A stretch of DNA of 64,000 nt from Burkholderiales bacterium (GTDB lineage: Bacteria; Pseudomonadota; Gammaproteobacteria; Burkholderiales; Nitrosomonadaceae): the NCBI GenBank assembly GCA_024235735.1, contig JACKLU010000001.1, positions 505,837 through 569,836 of the forward strand, in the 5' to 3' direction. Shown piece after piece: positions 1 to 8,709 of this stretch (position 1 is its first letter; each line of letters opens with the position of its first letter). The notes under the pieces are model-generated. The model was not told the DNA's origin. It saw only the letters and a list, made by a program, of their open reading frames with translations, and searched no databases. A program made the position numbers and the translations under genes.

Positions 1-1677
1 GGTGTGAAACAGGGTGTGGCTGGCCGCAAAGCCGGTCGTCCAGCGGTCGTCCGGCTGGCCGAATTGATCGCCACAGGTTCGAAACAGTTCTGGAGAAACC
101 CGGTTGCCGGGCGGCAGCCCGCGTAATCCGGCGCATCCCGCCGGATTGGTCGTCTCGTTATTATCCAGAAGAAAGGAAAAATTTGAAAACAGATCCAGCT
201 TGGAATACACCCCGTACGCCATGACGGACGTTATGCTGTTTTCTCCGCGCATACGCCAGTCGGCGGTCAGACTGTAGCGATGACTGTTGCCGCCGTCGGT
301 CGGATCCAGCGCGCCGAACCGGCCGACCAGGCCTTGCTTGAGCGCGCGCCTTGGAATTTGGTCGGTTGCCCGCCAGTCAGCATGTGTCGCCATGGCGGTG
401 ATACGCCAGCTGTGATGGCCATATTCACGGCTGTAGCGCAACAGGCCGTTGAATTTCAGATAATTATTACCCACGTCCCAGGGGCCGTCATTGTGCACGA
501 CTTCTCCGGCATATAAAACATCGCCTTTCAGAAACTGATGCGATCCGGCTACCAGTCCGCGATAGTAATCAAAGCTGCCGCCGGTAAAGCGGAACAGATT
601 CTCGGGCAGGCGGTTGAAGTAGCGGATATTGGCTGATCCGGCGCTGGAAAAATCGCCCGTGTCGGCAAAATAATTGCCCTTTCTGAAGTCAATCGATTCG
701 ACAAGTTCGGGAATCAGAAAATTAACGTCCGTCCATCCCTGGCCGTGCGCATGCGAAAGCTGATTAACCGGCACGCCTTCAATCCGGGTCAGAAAGTCGG
801 TGCCATGATCCAGGTTGAAGCCGCGCAGGAAGAACTGGTTCGCCTTGCCTTCGCCGCTATGCTGAGTGGCGATCAATCCGGGTACTGTTTCGAGTATCTC
901 GCCGGGCCGGGTCAGCGGCCGGTAGCGAATTTGATCCTGTCCCACCTTGCCTTGCGAGGCGCTGTCAGCCATGCCGATCAACTTATCCGCGCGCCCGGTG
1001 ACGCGCATTTCATCCAGAACCACATGCGCCAGCCGGTCGCTGCGTGAACCGGATTTCATGGCGTTCGCATCAATAGGCGCGGCAGCGTCATGCGCATGAA
1101 GGCTTGAGCTGACAAAGCAGGTAATCGCCAGAACGGCAAGCTTGAAAATCAGAATGCCGGCGCCATGCAAAAATAGCGTGGCCAGCATAAAACCGGTGGT
1201 GTAGGAGGCAAGACTGGCGGATGCGGATATTTCCTGCCCGTGCACGTAACCATGAAAAAAAGCAAACAGCGAAATAATGATGATATTGACGGGCGTGCTG
1301 AACCGTATGCCACGCACAATCAGTGCGCTGATCGAAAGGCAGGACAAGAGAATCACCGCTTCCGCACCCGGAATGACCAGGCTTGCCGCGCCAATCAGGC
1401 CGCCAAGGCTCATCACGCCGACAAAAACAACCGGCAGCACCCACAGCGCCTGTCCGCGTATCTGCGCCGCCCAGACACCAACGGCAACCATCACGAGCAC
1501 ATGATCCCAGCCAGTCAATGGATGCCGGAAGCCTTCATTCCAGTCGCTATCGAAATGGAAAGTGAATGTCAATTGCGCGGAAGAGGAAGACAAAAACGCA
1601 ATAAATAAGCCTAGCAAAAGTAGCGAGATCAGCAAGCAAAACGCGAAGTACCTTGTTGGAATATATCGGACAGGCAT
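1..1677 (-). CDS. HupE/UreJ-type nickel permease fused in frame to a TonB-dependent receptor (3' end outside window)
   Basis: A single uninterrupted frame of 559 codons runs from ATG at 1677 to the window edge; I translated it block by block and saw no stop. Residues 1-195 are a HupE/UreJ membrane protein, with the metal-site motif HPLTGWDH (52-59), the motif FHGYVHGQE (141-149) and several membrane segments. The last hydrophobic segment ends in SSSLHA-HD (about 195), which resembles a signal-peptidase I site. From about residue 213 the protein is a TonB receptor plug (ending in PGLIATQHSGEGKANQFFLRG) followed by the start of a beta-barrel. HupE proteins carry nickel across the inner membrane and TonB receptors sit in the outer membrane, so one chain covering both is odd. 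The alternatives are an in-frame gene overlap with an internal ATG at 1188 (no clear ribosome site seen), or cleavage of one chain into two. It lies 65 bp downstream of the carbonic anhydrase gene on the same strand, so nickel supply for urease is the likely role (inference). Confidence 0.8.
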   Translation of the reverse strand, partial: MPVRYIPTRYFAFCLLISLLLLGLFIAFLSSSSAQLTFTFHFDSDWNEGFRHPLTGWDHVLVMVAVGVWAAQIRGQALWVLPVVFVGVMSLGGLIGAASLVIPGAEAVILLSCLSISALIVRGIRFSTPVNIIIISLFAFFHGYVHGQEISASASLASYTTGFMLATLFLHGAGILIFKLAVLAITCFVSSSLHAHDAAAPIDANAMKSGSRSDRLAHVVLDEMRVTGRADKLIGMADSASQGKVGQDQIRYRPLTRPGEILETVPGLIATQHSGEGKANQFFLRGFNLDHGTDFLTRIEGVPVNQLSHAHGQGWTDVNFLIPELVESIDFRKGNYFADTGDFSSAGSANIRYFNRLPENLFRFTGGSFDYYRGLVAGSHQFLKGDVLYAGEVVHNDGPWDVGNNYLKFNGLLRYSREYGHHSWRITAMATHADWRATDQIPRRALKQGLVGRFGALDPTDGGNSHRYSLTADWRMRGENSITSVMAYGVYSKLDLFSNFSFLLDNNETTNPAGCAGLRGLPPGNRVSPELFRTCGDQFGQPDDRWTTGFAASHTLFHT

Positions 1678-1741
1678 TTTCGGTTTGGCGGGCAGGTTAA
1701 TGAAGTACTATGTTGAATTGACTAATTTTCTGCGATATCCG

Positions 1742-2506
1742 TTATGAAATTAATTCAACCTTTCCGGTTTTCAGATGATATACCCCACCCACGATCTTAA
1801 GTTTCTTGCTATCAACCAACCGACTTAAAATGGGTGGTTGTTTTCTTAATTCTTCAACATTAAGCACAACATTTTTTTTAACAATATCAAAATAACGATC
1901 ACTGGAAACATAATCCGGGGCTTTGCGCACCGCTCTGACCGCCGGAGTCAGTGCAGTGGCAATGGTCTGTATATGCCCGGGAAACTGTTCGTAATTATCG
2001 GTTGCGTCAATCGCCGCCTGTATCGCGCCGCAGCTTTCATGCCCCAGAACCATAATCAACGGAACATGCAAAACAGCTGCGGCATATTCCAGTGTTGCAA
2101 TAAAATCCGTTGTAATGTAATTACCCGCCACGCGCGCCACAAACAAATCTCCACGCTGTTCATCGAAGCAGAATTCAGGACTGACACGGGAGTCAGAGCA
2201 ACTGAGAATACAAGCGAAGGGATTCTGTCCCCTGACCAGATCGAGACGTTCGTCTTTAAAATTAAGCGGCGTTGACTGATTGCTTACATAACGCTCGTTC
2301 CCTTTCATTAACCGTTCAAGGGCTGCTTCCGGACTGAGCACGTTCTCCGGAATAGGTGGCAATTTGACCAAGCCCGACATGGCTTTTGCCTCGTTTGAAA
2401 CTGGCAAGGCCAGCCCCAGCGGAGACGCTGCGAGCATTTTCAGCAACAGGCGTCTTTGCTGAGATTTTTCAGTGCCTGATGCCGTAGTTTCCTCGATTTT
2501 CTGCAT
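1742..2506 (-). CDS. beta-class carbonic anhydrase, exported (Tat-like signal)
   Basis: This beta carbonic anhydrase interconverts CO2 and bicarbonate. The zinc ligands and catalytic dyad are visible: C103, D105 and R107 in CSDSRVSP, then H156 and C159 in GHESCG. The N-terminus has QQRR followed by a hydrophobic stretch and a small-residue end near EAKA (about 38-42), which fits a twin-arginine signal and a periplasmic enzyme. A GGAG ribosome site precedes ATG 2506. It lies 23 bp after the urea transporter gene in the same direction. It may trap or release inorganic carbon linked to urea breakdown, which is an inference from the operon. Confidence 0.92.
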   Translation of the reverse strand: MQKIEETTASGTEKSQQRRLLLKMLAASPLGLALPVSNEAKAMSGLVKLPPIPENVLSPEAALERLMKGNERYVSNQSTPLNFKDERLDLVRGQNPFACILSCSDSRVSPEFCFDEQRGDLFVARVAGNYITTDFIATLEYAAAVLHVPLIMVLGHESCGAIQAAIDATDNYEQFPGHIQTIATALTPAVRAVRKAPDYVSSDRYFDIVKKNVVLNVEELRKQPPILSRLVDSKKLKIVGGVYHLKTGKVELIS

Positions 2507-2529
2507 ATATTTTTACTCCATGATTAACT

Positions 2530-3507
2530 TTAAGATGACCAGTGTTTAGACATACTCGCTGCAAATAGAAACATCCACATGGTCAGTACGAACGGGAATG
2601 TCAGCGTGGGTAAGCCGACAGGCGCCAGGAAGTTGGCCAGACTCGCTTGGCAAATCACGGTCAGCACACCCGCCAGCAACGCCAGGAGGGCTGTTCCAGC
2701 AGAAGGTTTGAGAAAGACCCAGCCAATGGCCATCATGGTTAATACGGAATTAAAGGCATACAACCCCATTTCGATTAAATTTTGACTTGCGCCCAGTAGC
2801 ACCGGCACCAGTACGCCGACAAATGCGCCACAAAAAGCCATAAAAGCGCCCCGCCAGGACGTGATCGCGATACCGATTAAAAATAAAATGCCAACCAGAA
2901 CATTGTCCGCAAACATAACTTCAGCAATGCCTTTCGTCAGCGCCACATACCACAGTTCAGTCGTTTCATTCGCCATGGACAACCAGGCTGTCATCGGCAG
3001 ATCGGCGCTTGTGATTGTTTCGGGGATTCCGGGTGCGGGCAGCACGGGACCGCGCGAAAGGCTGTCAAATGAATAAACAGCAATCATAAACATCCAGCAG
3101 GTCAGAACAAAGGGTGATGTCGAGGCGGGAATTTTATACGGTGTCAGAATCCGTATAAGGGCTGCCAGAACGACACTCGACAGTATCGAAGCGAGAACAA
3201 CATACACCCACAGCAAAGGCGTATTTTCGAGAAATAGAAACAGACAGGGGCCAACCAGTGTTCCGTTAAAACCGTAAAGTCCTGCGTCAATGTCATCCTC
3301 AGAAAAACCCAGCATATACGCTGTAATGGTACTGGTCACGACACCGACGGTAGCTGCAAGTCCAGCAGTTACGCCACCGATATACAGTGCAATTAAAAAA
3401 AGCAACCCCGTAATTGCATTACCGCAAAAAAAAACCTGCCCAACGCCCCGCAGGATTACCCGAATTGGACGTGGTATAGCCATGTCTAGTTTTATCGCCC
3501 ATTGCAT
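2530..3507 (-). CDS. urea transporter (UT family)
   Basis: This inner-membrane urea channel of the UT family has 325 residues, close to the usual bacterial length. The two internal repeats of the fold are visible: GFNGTLVG and later AFNSVLTM, plus the paired segments TSPFVLTCWMF and LTFPFVLTMWMF. The protein is almost wholly hydrophobic, with about ten membrane segments. GGAG lies eight bases before ATG 3507. It follows ureG by 61 bp, so uptake and hydrolysis of urea are encoded together. The ATP-dependent UrtABCDE system is excluded because this is a single integral membrane protein. Confidence 0.93.
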   Translation of the reverse strand: MQWAIKLDMAIPRPIRVILRGVGQVFFCGNAITGLLFLIALYIGGVTAGLAATVGVVTSTITAYMLGFSEDDIDAGLYGFNGTLVGPCLFLFLENTPLLWVYVVLASILSSVVLAALIRILTPYKIPASTSPFVLTCWMFMIAVYSFDSLSRGPVLPAPGIPETITSADLPMTAWLSMANETTELWYVALTKGIAEVMFADNVLVGILFLIGIAITSWRGAFMAFCGAFVGVLVPVLLGASQNLIEMGLYAFNSVLTMMAIGWVFLKPSAGTALLALLAGVLTVICQASLANFLAPVGLPTLTFPFVLTMWMFLFAASMSKHWSS

Positions 3508-3568
3508 TTTTTATCTCCGGATCATGTTTAATTAAAAATTCCTTGCACCCGAGTGTTCCGTCAGAAAA

Positions 3569-4198
3569 TTAATGCGTTTTCATTTCTTCAAGCAAACCTT
3601 GCTTGACAATGAAATCGATAATTTCCTGCACCCCCTGACCGGTGCGCAAATTAGTAAAGACGAATGGCCGGTCGCCACGCATTCGCTTGGCATCGCACGC
3701 CATCACTTCCAAGTCGGCACCGACATATGGCGCCAAATCGATTTTATTGATAACCAGCAATGCCGAACGTGTAATCCCCGGTCCGCCTTTCCGTGGTATT
3801 TTTTCACCACCAGCTACATCAATGACATAAATGGTCAGATCGGATAATTCAGGACTGAACGTGGACGCCAGATTGTCGCCACCGGACTCAACCAGTACCA
3901 GATCAAGATTGGGAAATTCCTGAGTAATGCGGGAAATTGCTTCCAGATTGATGGATGCATCCTCTCTGATAGCGGTATGCGGACAACCGCCTGTTTCCAC
4001 ACCGACCAACCGCTCCGCCGGTAATGCTTCCGCACGCAGTAATATTTCCAGATCTTCCTTGGTATAAATGTCGTTGGTGATAACCGCCATTTCATACTGA
4101 TCACGCATTTTTTTGCTCAGCACCTCACATAGCGCGGTTTTGCCAGAACCAACCGGACCGCCTATACCAACGCGAAGTGGATTCGATTTATGTGTCAT
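3569..4198 (-). CDS. ureG: urease accessory GTPase UreG
   Basis: UreG is the SIMIBI-class GTPase that drives nickel delivery to apo-urease with UreD and UreF. The P-loop GPVGSGKT is at residues 14-21, and the metal-site motif of the family (CPHT) and the NKID guanine motif are both present. I chose ATG 4198 over the in-frame ATG 4210 because GGGA sits at the right distance before 4198 and the family starts near this residue; this gives 209 residues. The gene follows ureF by 25 bp. Confidence 0.95.
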   Translation of the reverse strand: MTHKSNPLRVGIGGPVGSGKTALCEVLSKKMRDQYEMAVITNDIYTKEDLEILLRAEALPAERLVGVETGGCPHTAIREDASINLEAISRITQEFPNLDLVLVESGGDNLASTFSPELSDLTIYVIDVAGGEKIPRKGGPGITRSALLVINKIDLAPYVGADLEVMACDAKRMRGDRPFVFTNLRTGQGVQEIIDFIVKQGLLEEMKTH

Positions 4199-4223
4199 GT
4201 TACATCCCAAGTAGTTGTTTTAA

Positions 4224-4913
4224 TTAAGATCGATAAATTCGACTGTATTGTACTTCATGCATCATCGACAAAATGGATAAACCCGGCGACCAATTGGAAA
4301 GTTCATCGTCTTCAAGCTGCTGCGCATGATTGACCGCTGCTTCTATAGCCGGATGCAGAGAAAGCAACAGGCGTTGCCCTGAAACTTGTCCAAGGGGCAC
4401 GGATTTTACGCACACCAGCACCTGATTCTCGACGATTGAAAATAAAAACCCTGATAAAGCGGCGTCAGGTGAAATTTTCAATGCGACAGCCGCACAGGCA
4501 AACGCGGTCGGCAGGGGAACTTCCGCCTGACTTGCCAGGATCGCCTGTAACGATTCATCCGCGATGTTCAAATCCAGTATCAGTTTGCTAAATGAATAGC
4601 CCATCTGAATCGTTTCGGCGCGAAATTCCTGCGTGTCACGCGCTGCCAGAAACAATTCCGTCCAGTGCGTGACATCCGCCGCATCGTTATTTGCAAAGGC
4701 GCACAACAGACGCCAGAAAACAGGTGCTTCAAAATCAGCCACAACTGATAAGGATTCTGAAATCCAGTCGCATGCAGATTCTGCATTGGAAACGTTGCCG
4801 ACTTCGATTGCCGTTTCCAGTCCTTGTGAATAAGTATAAGCGCCGATCGGCAGCGATGGGCTTGCCAAATGAAGCAAACGCAATAACTCATTAATTTTTA
4901 TACCAGTCGTCAT
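4224..4913 (-). CDS. ureF: urease accessory protein UreF
   Basis: UreF forms the UreD-UreF-UreG activation complex and gates GTP hydrolysis by UreG. The protein is all-helical, 229 residues, with the family start ELLRLLHLASPSLPIGAYTYSQGLE and the C-terminal segment SVPLGQVSGQRLL. It is separated from ureC by 275 bp. In related operons ureE usually lies at this point, but here it does not. Confidence 0.94.
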   Translation of the reverse strand: MTTGIKINELLRLLHLASPSLPIGAYTYSQGLETAIEVGNVSNAESACDWISESLSVVADFEAPVFWRLLCAFANNDAADVTHWTELFLAARDTQEFRAETIQMGYSFSKLILDLNIADESLQAILASQAEVPLPTAFACAAVALKISPDAALSGFLFSIVENQVLVCVKSVPLGQVSGQRLLLSLHPAIEAAVNHAQQLEDDELSNWSPGLSILSMMHEVQYSRIYRS

Positions 4914-5188
4914 TTATTCTCGGGCAGTGAATGGTTTTTCTTCGCCGGTTATCCAGCACCAGCCGGTTCAACAAGCGCTTGAACGATATCAATTAAAGAT
5001 AACGATCAGAAAAATACGCGCGTGTTTTTGCAGTGCTGTTGCGCTGCTGGCGGAAAAGTCGAAACTTTCACGCTTCAGGGTTATTATTCAACTTTTCATC
5101 GTGTTAAAAGCGATACTTTCAACGCAAACTCAGTAAAAGAAAGGGTGTTGTATCTTTCTTTTACTGAGGACGCCAGTTAAACCGGTTT
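4914..5188 (-). other. spacer between ureC and ureF, where ureE is normally found
   Basis: No supported gene is visible in these 275 bp. The only structure seen is a perfect 15-bp inverted repeat near the ureC end (listed separately). Short frames on either strand have no family resemblance and no ribosome site. The gap may mark the former place of ureE, which is found intact about 6 kb away at 11396-11947. Confidence 0.6.
5129..5168 (-). terminator. perfect 15-bp hairpin downstream of ureC
   Basis: Arms at 5129-5143 and 5154-5168 are perfectly complementary around a 10-base loop. The stem is AT-rich and lacks a proper U-tract on the minus strand, so it could be a partial terminator, an attenuator, or an mRNA 3'-end stabiliser that sets the ratio of urease subunits to accessory proteins. 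Confidence 0.5.
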
Positions 5189-6895
5189 TTAGAATAAAAA
5201 GTAACGCTGCGCCAGTGGAAGTGTAATCGCCGGTTCGCATGTCAATAGCTCCCCGTCAGCACGCACTTCATAGGTTTCAGGATTAATTTCCATTTTTGGC
5301 GTTGCACCGTTATGAATCATGTCCTTTTTACGTAGACCACGTGTGTTTTTGACCGCAATCAATGGTTTGTCGGCTTTAAGATGTTCAGCCAGACCAGCCG
5401 CCAAAGAAGCCGCCGACACAAACGTGTAACAGGTGTTTCTGAGCGCGGTGCCGTATGCGCCAAACATATACCGATAGTGCACCGGTTGCGGCGTCGGAAT
5501 CGATGCATTGGGATCCCCCATCAGCGCAGCAGCAATCATGCCACCTTTCAGTACCAGCGACGGTTTAGCGCCGAAATGCGCCGGCCTCCACAGCACTAAA
5601 TCAGCATATTTTCCAACTTCGATCGATCCCACCGCGTGCGAAATGCCATGACATATCGCCGGGTTAATCGTGTATTTCGCGATGTAGCGCTTAACCCGGA
5701 AATTATCGTTTCTTGCCGAATCTTCCTTAAGTGCGCCACGCTGAACCTTCATCTTATGCGCAGTCTGCCATGTCCGGGTCACCACTTCACCGATACGTCC
5801 CATAGCCTGTGAGTCTGATGACATCATGGAAATGGCGCCAATGTCGTGCAGAATATCTTCGGCGGCGATGGTTTCCTTGCGTATCCGCGACTCGGCAAAG
5901 GCAACGTCTTCCGGAATGGATGGGCTTAAATGATGGCAGACCATGAGCATATCCAAATGCTCGTCGAGTGTATTGCGCGTGTAAGGACGTGTTGGATTGG
6001 TTGATGAAGGCAGCACATTCTCCAGCTCAACGACTTTCATGATATCCGGTGCATGTCCACCACCCGCACCTTCCGTATGAAACGTATGGATTGTTCTATC
6101 CTTCATGGCTTTGATGGTGTTCTCCAGATAGCCGCCTTCGTTAATCGTGTCGGTATGGATCGCCACCTGCACATCCAGTTTGTCCGCGACGGTCAGGCAA
6201 TTATCAATTGCTGCATAAGTGGTACCCCAGTCCTCATGAAGCTTCAAGCCACAGGCGCCCGCCAAAACCTGCTCTTCATTCGGCGTCGGCAAACTGACAT
6301 TTCCCTTGCCAAAAAAACCGGTGTTCATGACCATGCCGTCCGAGGCGCGCAGCATTGATTGAATATGCCACGGGCCCGGCGTACAGGTTGTCGCCAGCGT
6401 TCCAACCGCGGGGCCCGTCCCACCGCCCAGCATTGTCGTAATACCATTCATCAAGGCATCTTCTTCCTGCTGCGGACAGATAAAGTGAATATGCGTGTCC
6501 AGTCCACCTGCGGTAAGAATCTGCCCTTCACCGGCAATAATTTCCGTGGCGGCGCCTATCGCCATCGTGACACCGGGCTGTATATCCGGATTACCCGATT
6601 TGCCGATGGCGGCGATTCTGCCATTTTTCAGACCGACGTCTGCTTTCACAATACCCCAATGATCGATAATGATGGCATTGGTAATGACCGTGTCCATAAC
6701 GTCCGCGTGATTGCGCTGCGACTGCCCCATGCCATCGCGAATGACTTTACCGCCGCCGAATTTGACTTCCTCGCCGTAAATGGTGTAGTCGTTTTCAATT
6801 TCGATGAACAGTTCTGTATCCGCCAGACGAACTCTGTCACCGGTTGTTGGTCCCATCATTTCGGCGTATGCCTGACGCGAAATTTTAAAGCTCAT
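5189..6895 (-). CDS. ureC: urease alpha subunit UreC
   Basis: UreC is the catalytic nickel subunit of urease, which turns urea into ammonia and carbamate. It carries the metal and active-site motifs HIHFICPQQ, the carbamylated-lysine segment GLKLHEDWGTT, the flap MVCHHLSPSIPEDVAFAESR and MMSSDSQAMGR. ATG 6895 is chosen over the longer in-frame ATG 6988 because GAGGGAG lies eight bases before it and the family begins MSFKISRQAYAEMMGPTTGD. This gives 568 residues, the normal length; the longer start would overlap ureB. It lies 55 bp after ureB. Confidence 0.97.
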   Translation of the reverse strand: MSFKISRQAYAEMMGPTTGDRVRLADTELFIEIENDYTIYGEEVKFGGGKVIRDGMGQSQRNHADVMDTVITNAIIIDHWGIVKADVGLKNGRIAAIGKSGNPDIQPGVTMAIGAATEIIAGEGQILTAGGLDTHIHFICPQQEEDALMNGITTMLGGGTGPAVGTLATTCTPGPWHIQSMLRASDGMVMNTGFFGKGNVSLPTPNEEQVLAGACGLKLHEDWGTTYAAIDNCLTVADKLDVQVAIHTDTINEGGYLENTIKAMKDRTIHTFHTEGAGGGHAPDIMKVVELENVLPSSTNPTRPYTRNTLDEHLDMLMVCHHLSPSIPEDVAFAESRIRKETIAAEDILHDIGAISMMSSDSQAMGRIGEVVTRTWQTAHKMKVQRGALKEDSARNDNFRVKRYIAKYTINPAICHGISHAVGSIEVGKYADLVLWRPAHFGAKPSLVLKGGMIAAALMGDPNASIPTPQPVHYRYMFGAYGTALRNTCYTFVSAASLAAGLAEHLKADKPLIAVKNTRGLRKKDMIHNGATPKMEINPETYEVRADGELLTCEPAITLPLAQRYFLF

Positions 6896-6950
6896 TTTTT
6901 CTGCTCCCTCTGATTGTTTACTCTGTAGCGGTTGTTTATCACCGGAGCGA

Positions 6951-7265
6951 TTAAACAAGCGGTCCCATAACTTTTTGGTTGAATCCATAGACTATTCTGC
7001 TCCCTGCCAAATCGACGAGCTCGACGGTGCGTTCCTGCCCTGGTTCAAAGCGGATTGCGGTGCCTGCCATAATATTTAATCGCATGCCATAGGCTTCCTG
7101 TCGGTCAAAACTCAGTGCCGAATTCACTTCAAAAAAATGAAAATGCGAACCAATCTGCACAGGCCGGTCTCCGGTATTAGCGACACGGATCGTTTTGGTT
7201 TTGCGGCCGGCGTTCAATTCAATTTCACCGGGCTCGATAAGGGTTTCTCCAGGTATCATGATCAT
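6951..7265 (-). CDS. ureB: urease beta subunit UreB
   Basis: Small structural subunit of urease, 104 residues, with the family core IGSHFHFFEVN and the C-terminal YGFNQKVMG. GGAG precedes ATG 7265; a second in-frame ATG at 7259 is better spaced and gives the commonly seen start MIPGE. It is a separate gene from ureA, as in most bacteria other than Helicobacter, where ureA and ureB are fused. Confidence 0.95.
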   Translation of the reverse strand: MIMIPGETLIEPGEIELNAGRKTKTIRVANTGDRPVQIGSHFHFFEVNSALSFDRQEAYGMRLNIMAGTAIRFEPGQERTVELVDLAGSRIVYGFNQKVMGPLV

Positions 7266-7284
7266 ATTCTCCTTCCAAAAAAGA

Positions 7285-7587
7285 TTAGGATATCGGGTTA
7301 TGAACGGTTACCAGCTTGGTACCATCCGGAAATGTTGCTTCAACCTGAATGTCGTGGATCATTTCAGGAACACCTTCCATGACATCCGCGCGCGTTAATA
7401 CACGAGCACCCTCGGACATGAGTTCAGCAACCGTGCGTCCGTCACGGGCGCCTTCCAGAACGGCACAGGTAATCAATGCAATTGCTTCCGGATAGTTCAG
7501 CTTTACACCGCGCGCTTTGCGCCTTTCCGCAAGCAATCCCGCCGTAAATATTTGCAGTTTATCTTTCTCTCTTGGTGTTAGATCCAT
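7285..7587 (-). CDS. ureA: urease gamma subunit UreA
   Basis: Smallest urease structural subunit, 100 residues, starting MDLTPREKDKL and carrying the conserved segments RGVKLNYPEA and EVPEMIHDIQVEATFPDGTKLVT-like C-terminus (here GVPEMIHDIQVE). Two ATG codons lie side by side after AGGAGG; the second (7587) has the better spacing and matches the family start. It lies 19 bp before ureB. Confidence 0.95.
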   Translation of the reverse strand: MDLTPREKDKLQIFTAGLLAERRKARGVKLNYPEAIALITCAVLEGARDGRTVAELMSEGARVLTRADVMEGVPEMIHDIQVEATFPDGTKLVTVHNPIS

Positions 7588-7669
7588 CATTGCCTCCTTG
7601 TATCTTGGTTATTAAAAATGCATGAAACGATAAAACACGTACTGTAAAAGTAAAACCGGGTTGTATTGT

Positions 7670-8644
7670 TCAGGTTTTCCACATACGCGGAACTTCAGCT
7701 GCGCGCCCGAGCAAAGCCGGACGCAAAACACCCCAAAGCTTTAACATCACATCTCGTGCAACTTCACTGGAATTGCCCAAATAACGCGCCACAATCACGG
7801 ATTTCACCTGCGAGACACCCAGTATTCCGGCGCCATTATCGACGTCAGCCATCTGATTGCGCAGCGCATTGATTAACTCGCTGGAATGCAATGAATCGTT
7901 CACGGCCAACAATGTAGCGCAGACAGTTTTATTCGCCAGAACATGCGAACTGCGCATCGCTTTGTCACCACCGAGTAAATTAAGCTGTTCGTACCAGATT
8001 AATTTATGGTCACGACGTATGCTGATTTTTTGCCTGATTCTTCCTGAATTAAACGATTCGCCATGAGCAGTGCGGCCAAAACAAAAAATTTCGCAACCGA
8101 CATAAGTTGCTTTTTTTTCCAGATTAACGTTTTGAACCAACTCAACTTGCGCATCGTCGAAAAAGATTGTTTCCTGCGGCAACCATTCCATTGCACCGCC
8201 TGTTTTTACGTCAAGCGTCACATTCTGATACGAAATGCGGCCATTGGACCGATACCATTTTGCGGCGCCCGGTGTTGTCACCTGCACATGAGCATCGGCT
8301 CCGACATGATTGGCGATTTCCAGTCTGTCGCCGCCAACCACGCCACCGGGTGGATGAACCAATACAATATGACAAACCTCCGGGCCTTCGGGATAAAAAG
8401 GCTTTTGCACATAGAGTTGTCCGAAATGTTTACGTAAAGCCAGTCTGGATCTTCCAGCTTCTTTATCGAACGTCAGAAAAATGCTCGCATCCGGCTTTAT
8501 ATCAGAGTTTGATTGTACTGATTTAAGCTGCATCCGTCTGGTTGTTTGCGCTTCGCTGACACTCGGTTGATTGCTACTGCTTATTTTGTCAATAACAGAA
8601 GCTCCCATCTCTGCAATGTGTTGAAAATCTGAATAAATGGACAT
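7670..8644 (-). CDS. ureD: urease accessory protein UreD
   Basis: UreD (UreH) is the scaffold that binds apo-urease and recruits UreF and UreG. The family signature VHPPGGVVGGDRLEI and the later WLPQETIFFDDA segment are clear. At 324 residues it has a leader of about 45 residues before the conserved region, longer than usual. ATG 8644 has only a weak ribosome site, and internal ATG codons at M13 or M38 are possible starts. It is the first urease gene of the operon, 65 bp after the porin gene. Confidence 0.9.
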   Translation of the reverse strand: MSIYSDFQHIAEMGASVIDKISSSNQPSVSEAQTTRRMQLKSVQSNSDIKPDASIFLTFDKEAGRSRLALRKHFGQLYVQKPFYPEGPEVCHIVLVHPPGGVVGGDRLEIANHVGADAHVQVTTPGAAKWYRSNGRISYQNVTLDVKTGGAMEWLPQETIFFDDAQVELVQNVNLEKKATYVGCEIFCFGRTAHGESFNSGRIRQKISIRRDHKLIWYEQLNLLGGDKAMRSSHVLANKTVCATLLAVNDSLHSSELINALRNQMADVDNGAGILGVSQVKSVIVARYLGNSSEVARDVMLKLWGVLRPALLGRAAEVPRMWKT

Positions 8645-8709
8645 TTTTCATCGGTTGTTAATGCATAAGTTTTCATGCCGCTTTTTATGCGGTTCAATTT
8701 TTTCGATAA

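Noticed and set aside
6896..6988. N-terminal extension of UreC from ATG 6988
   Set aside because: Overlaps ureB and lacks conservation; the GAGGGAG-preceded ATG 6895 matches the family.
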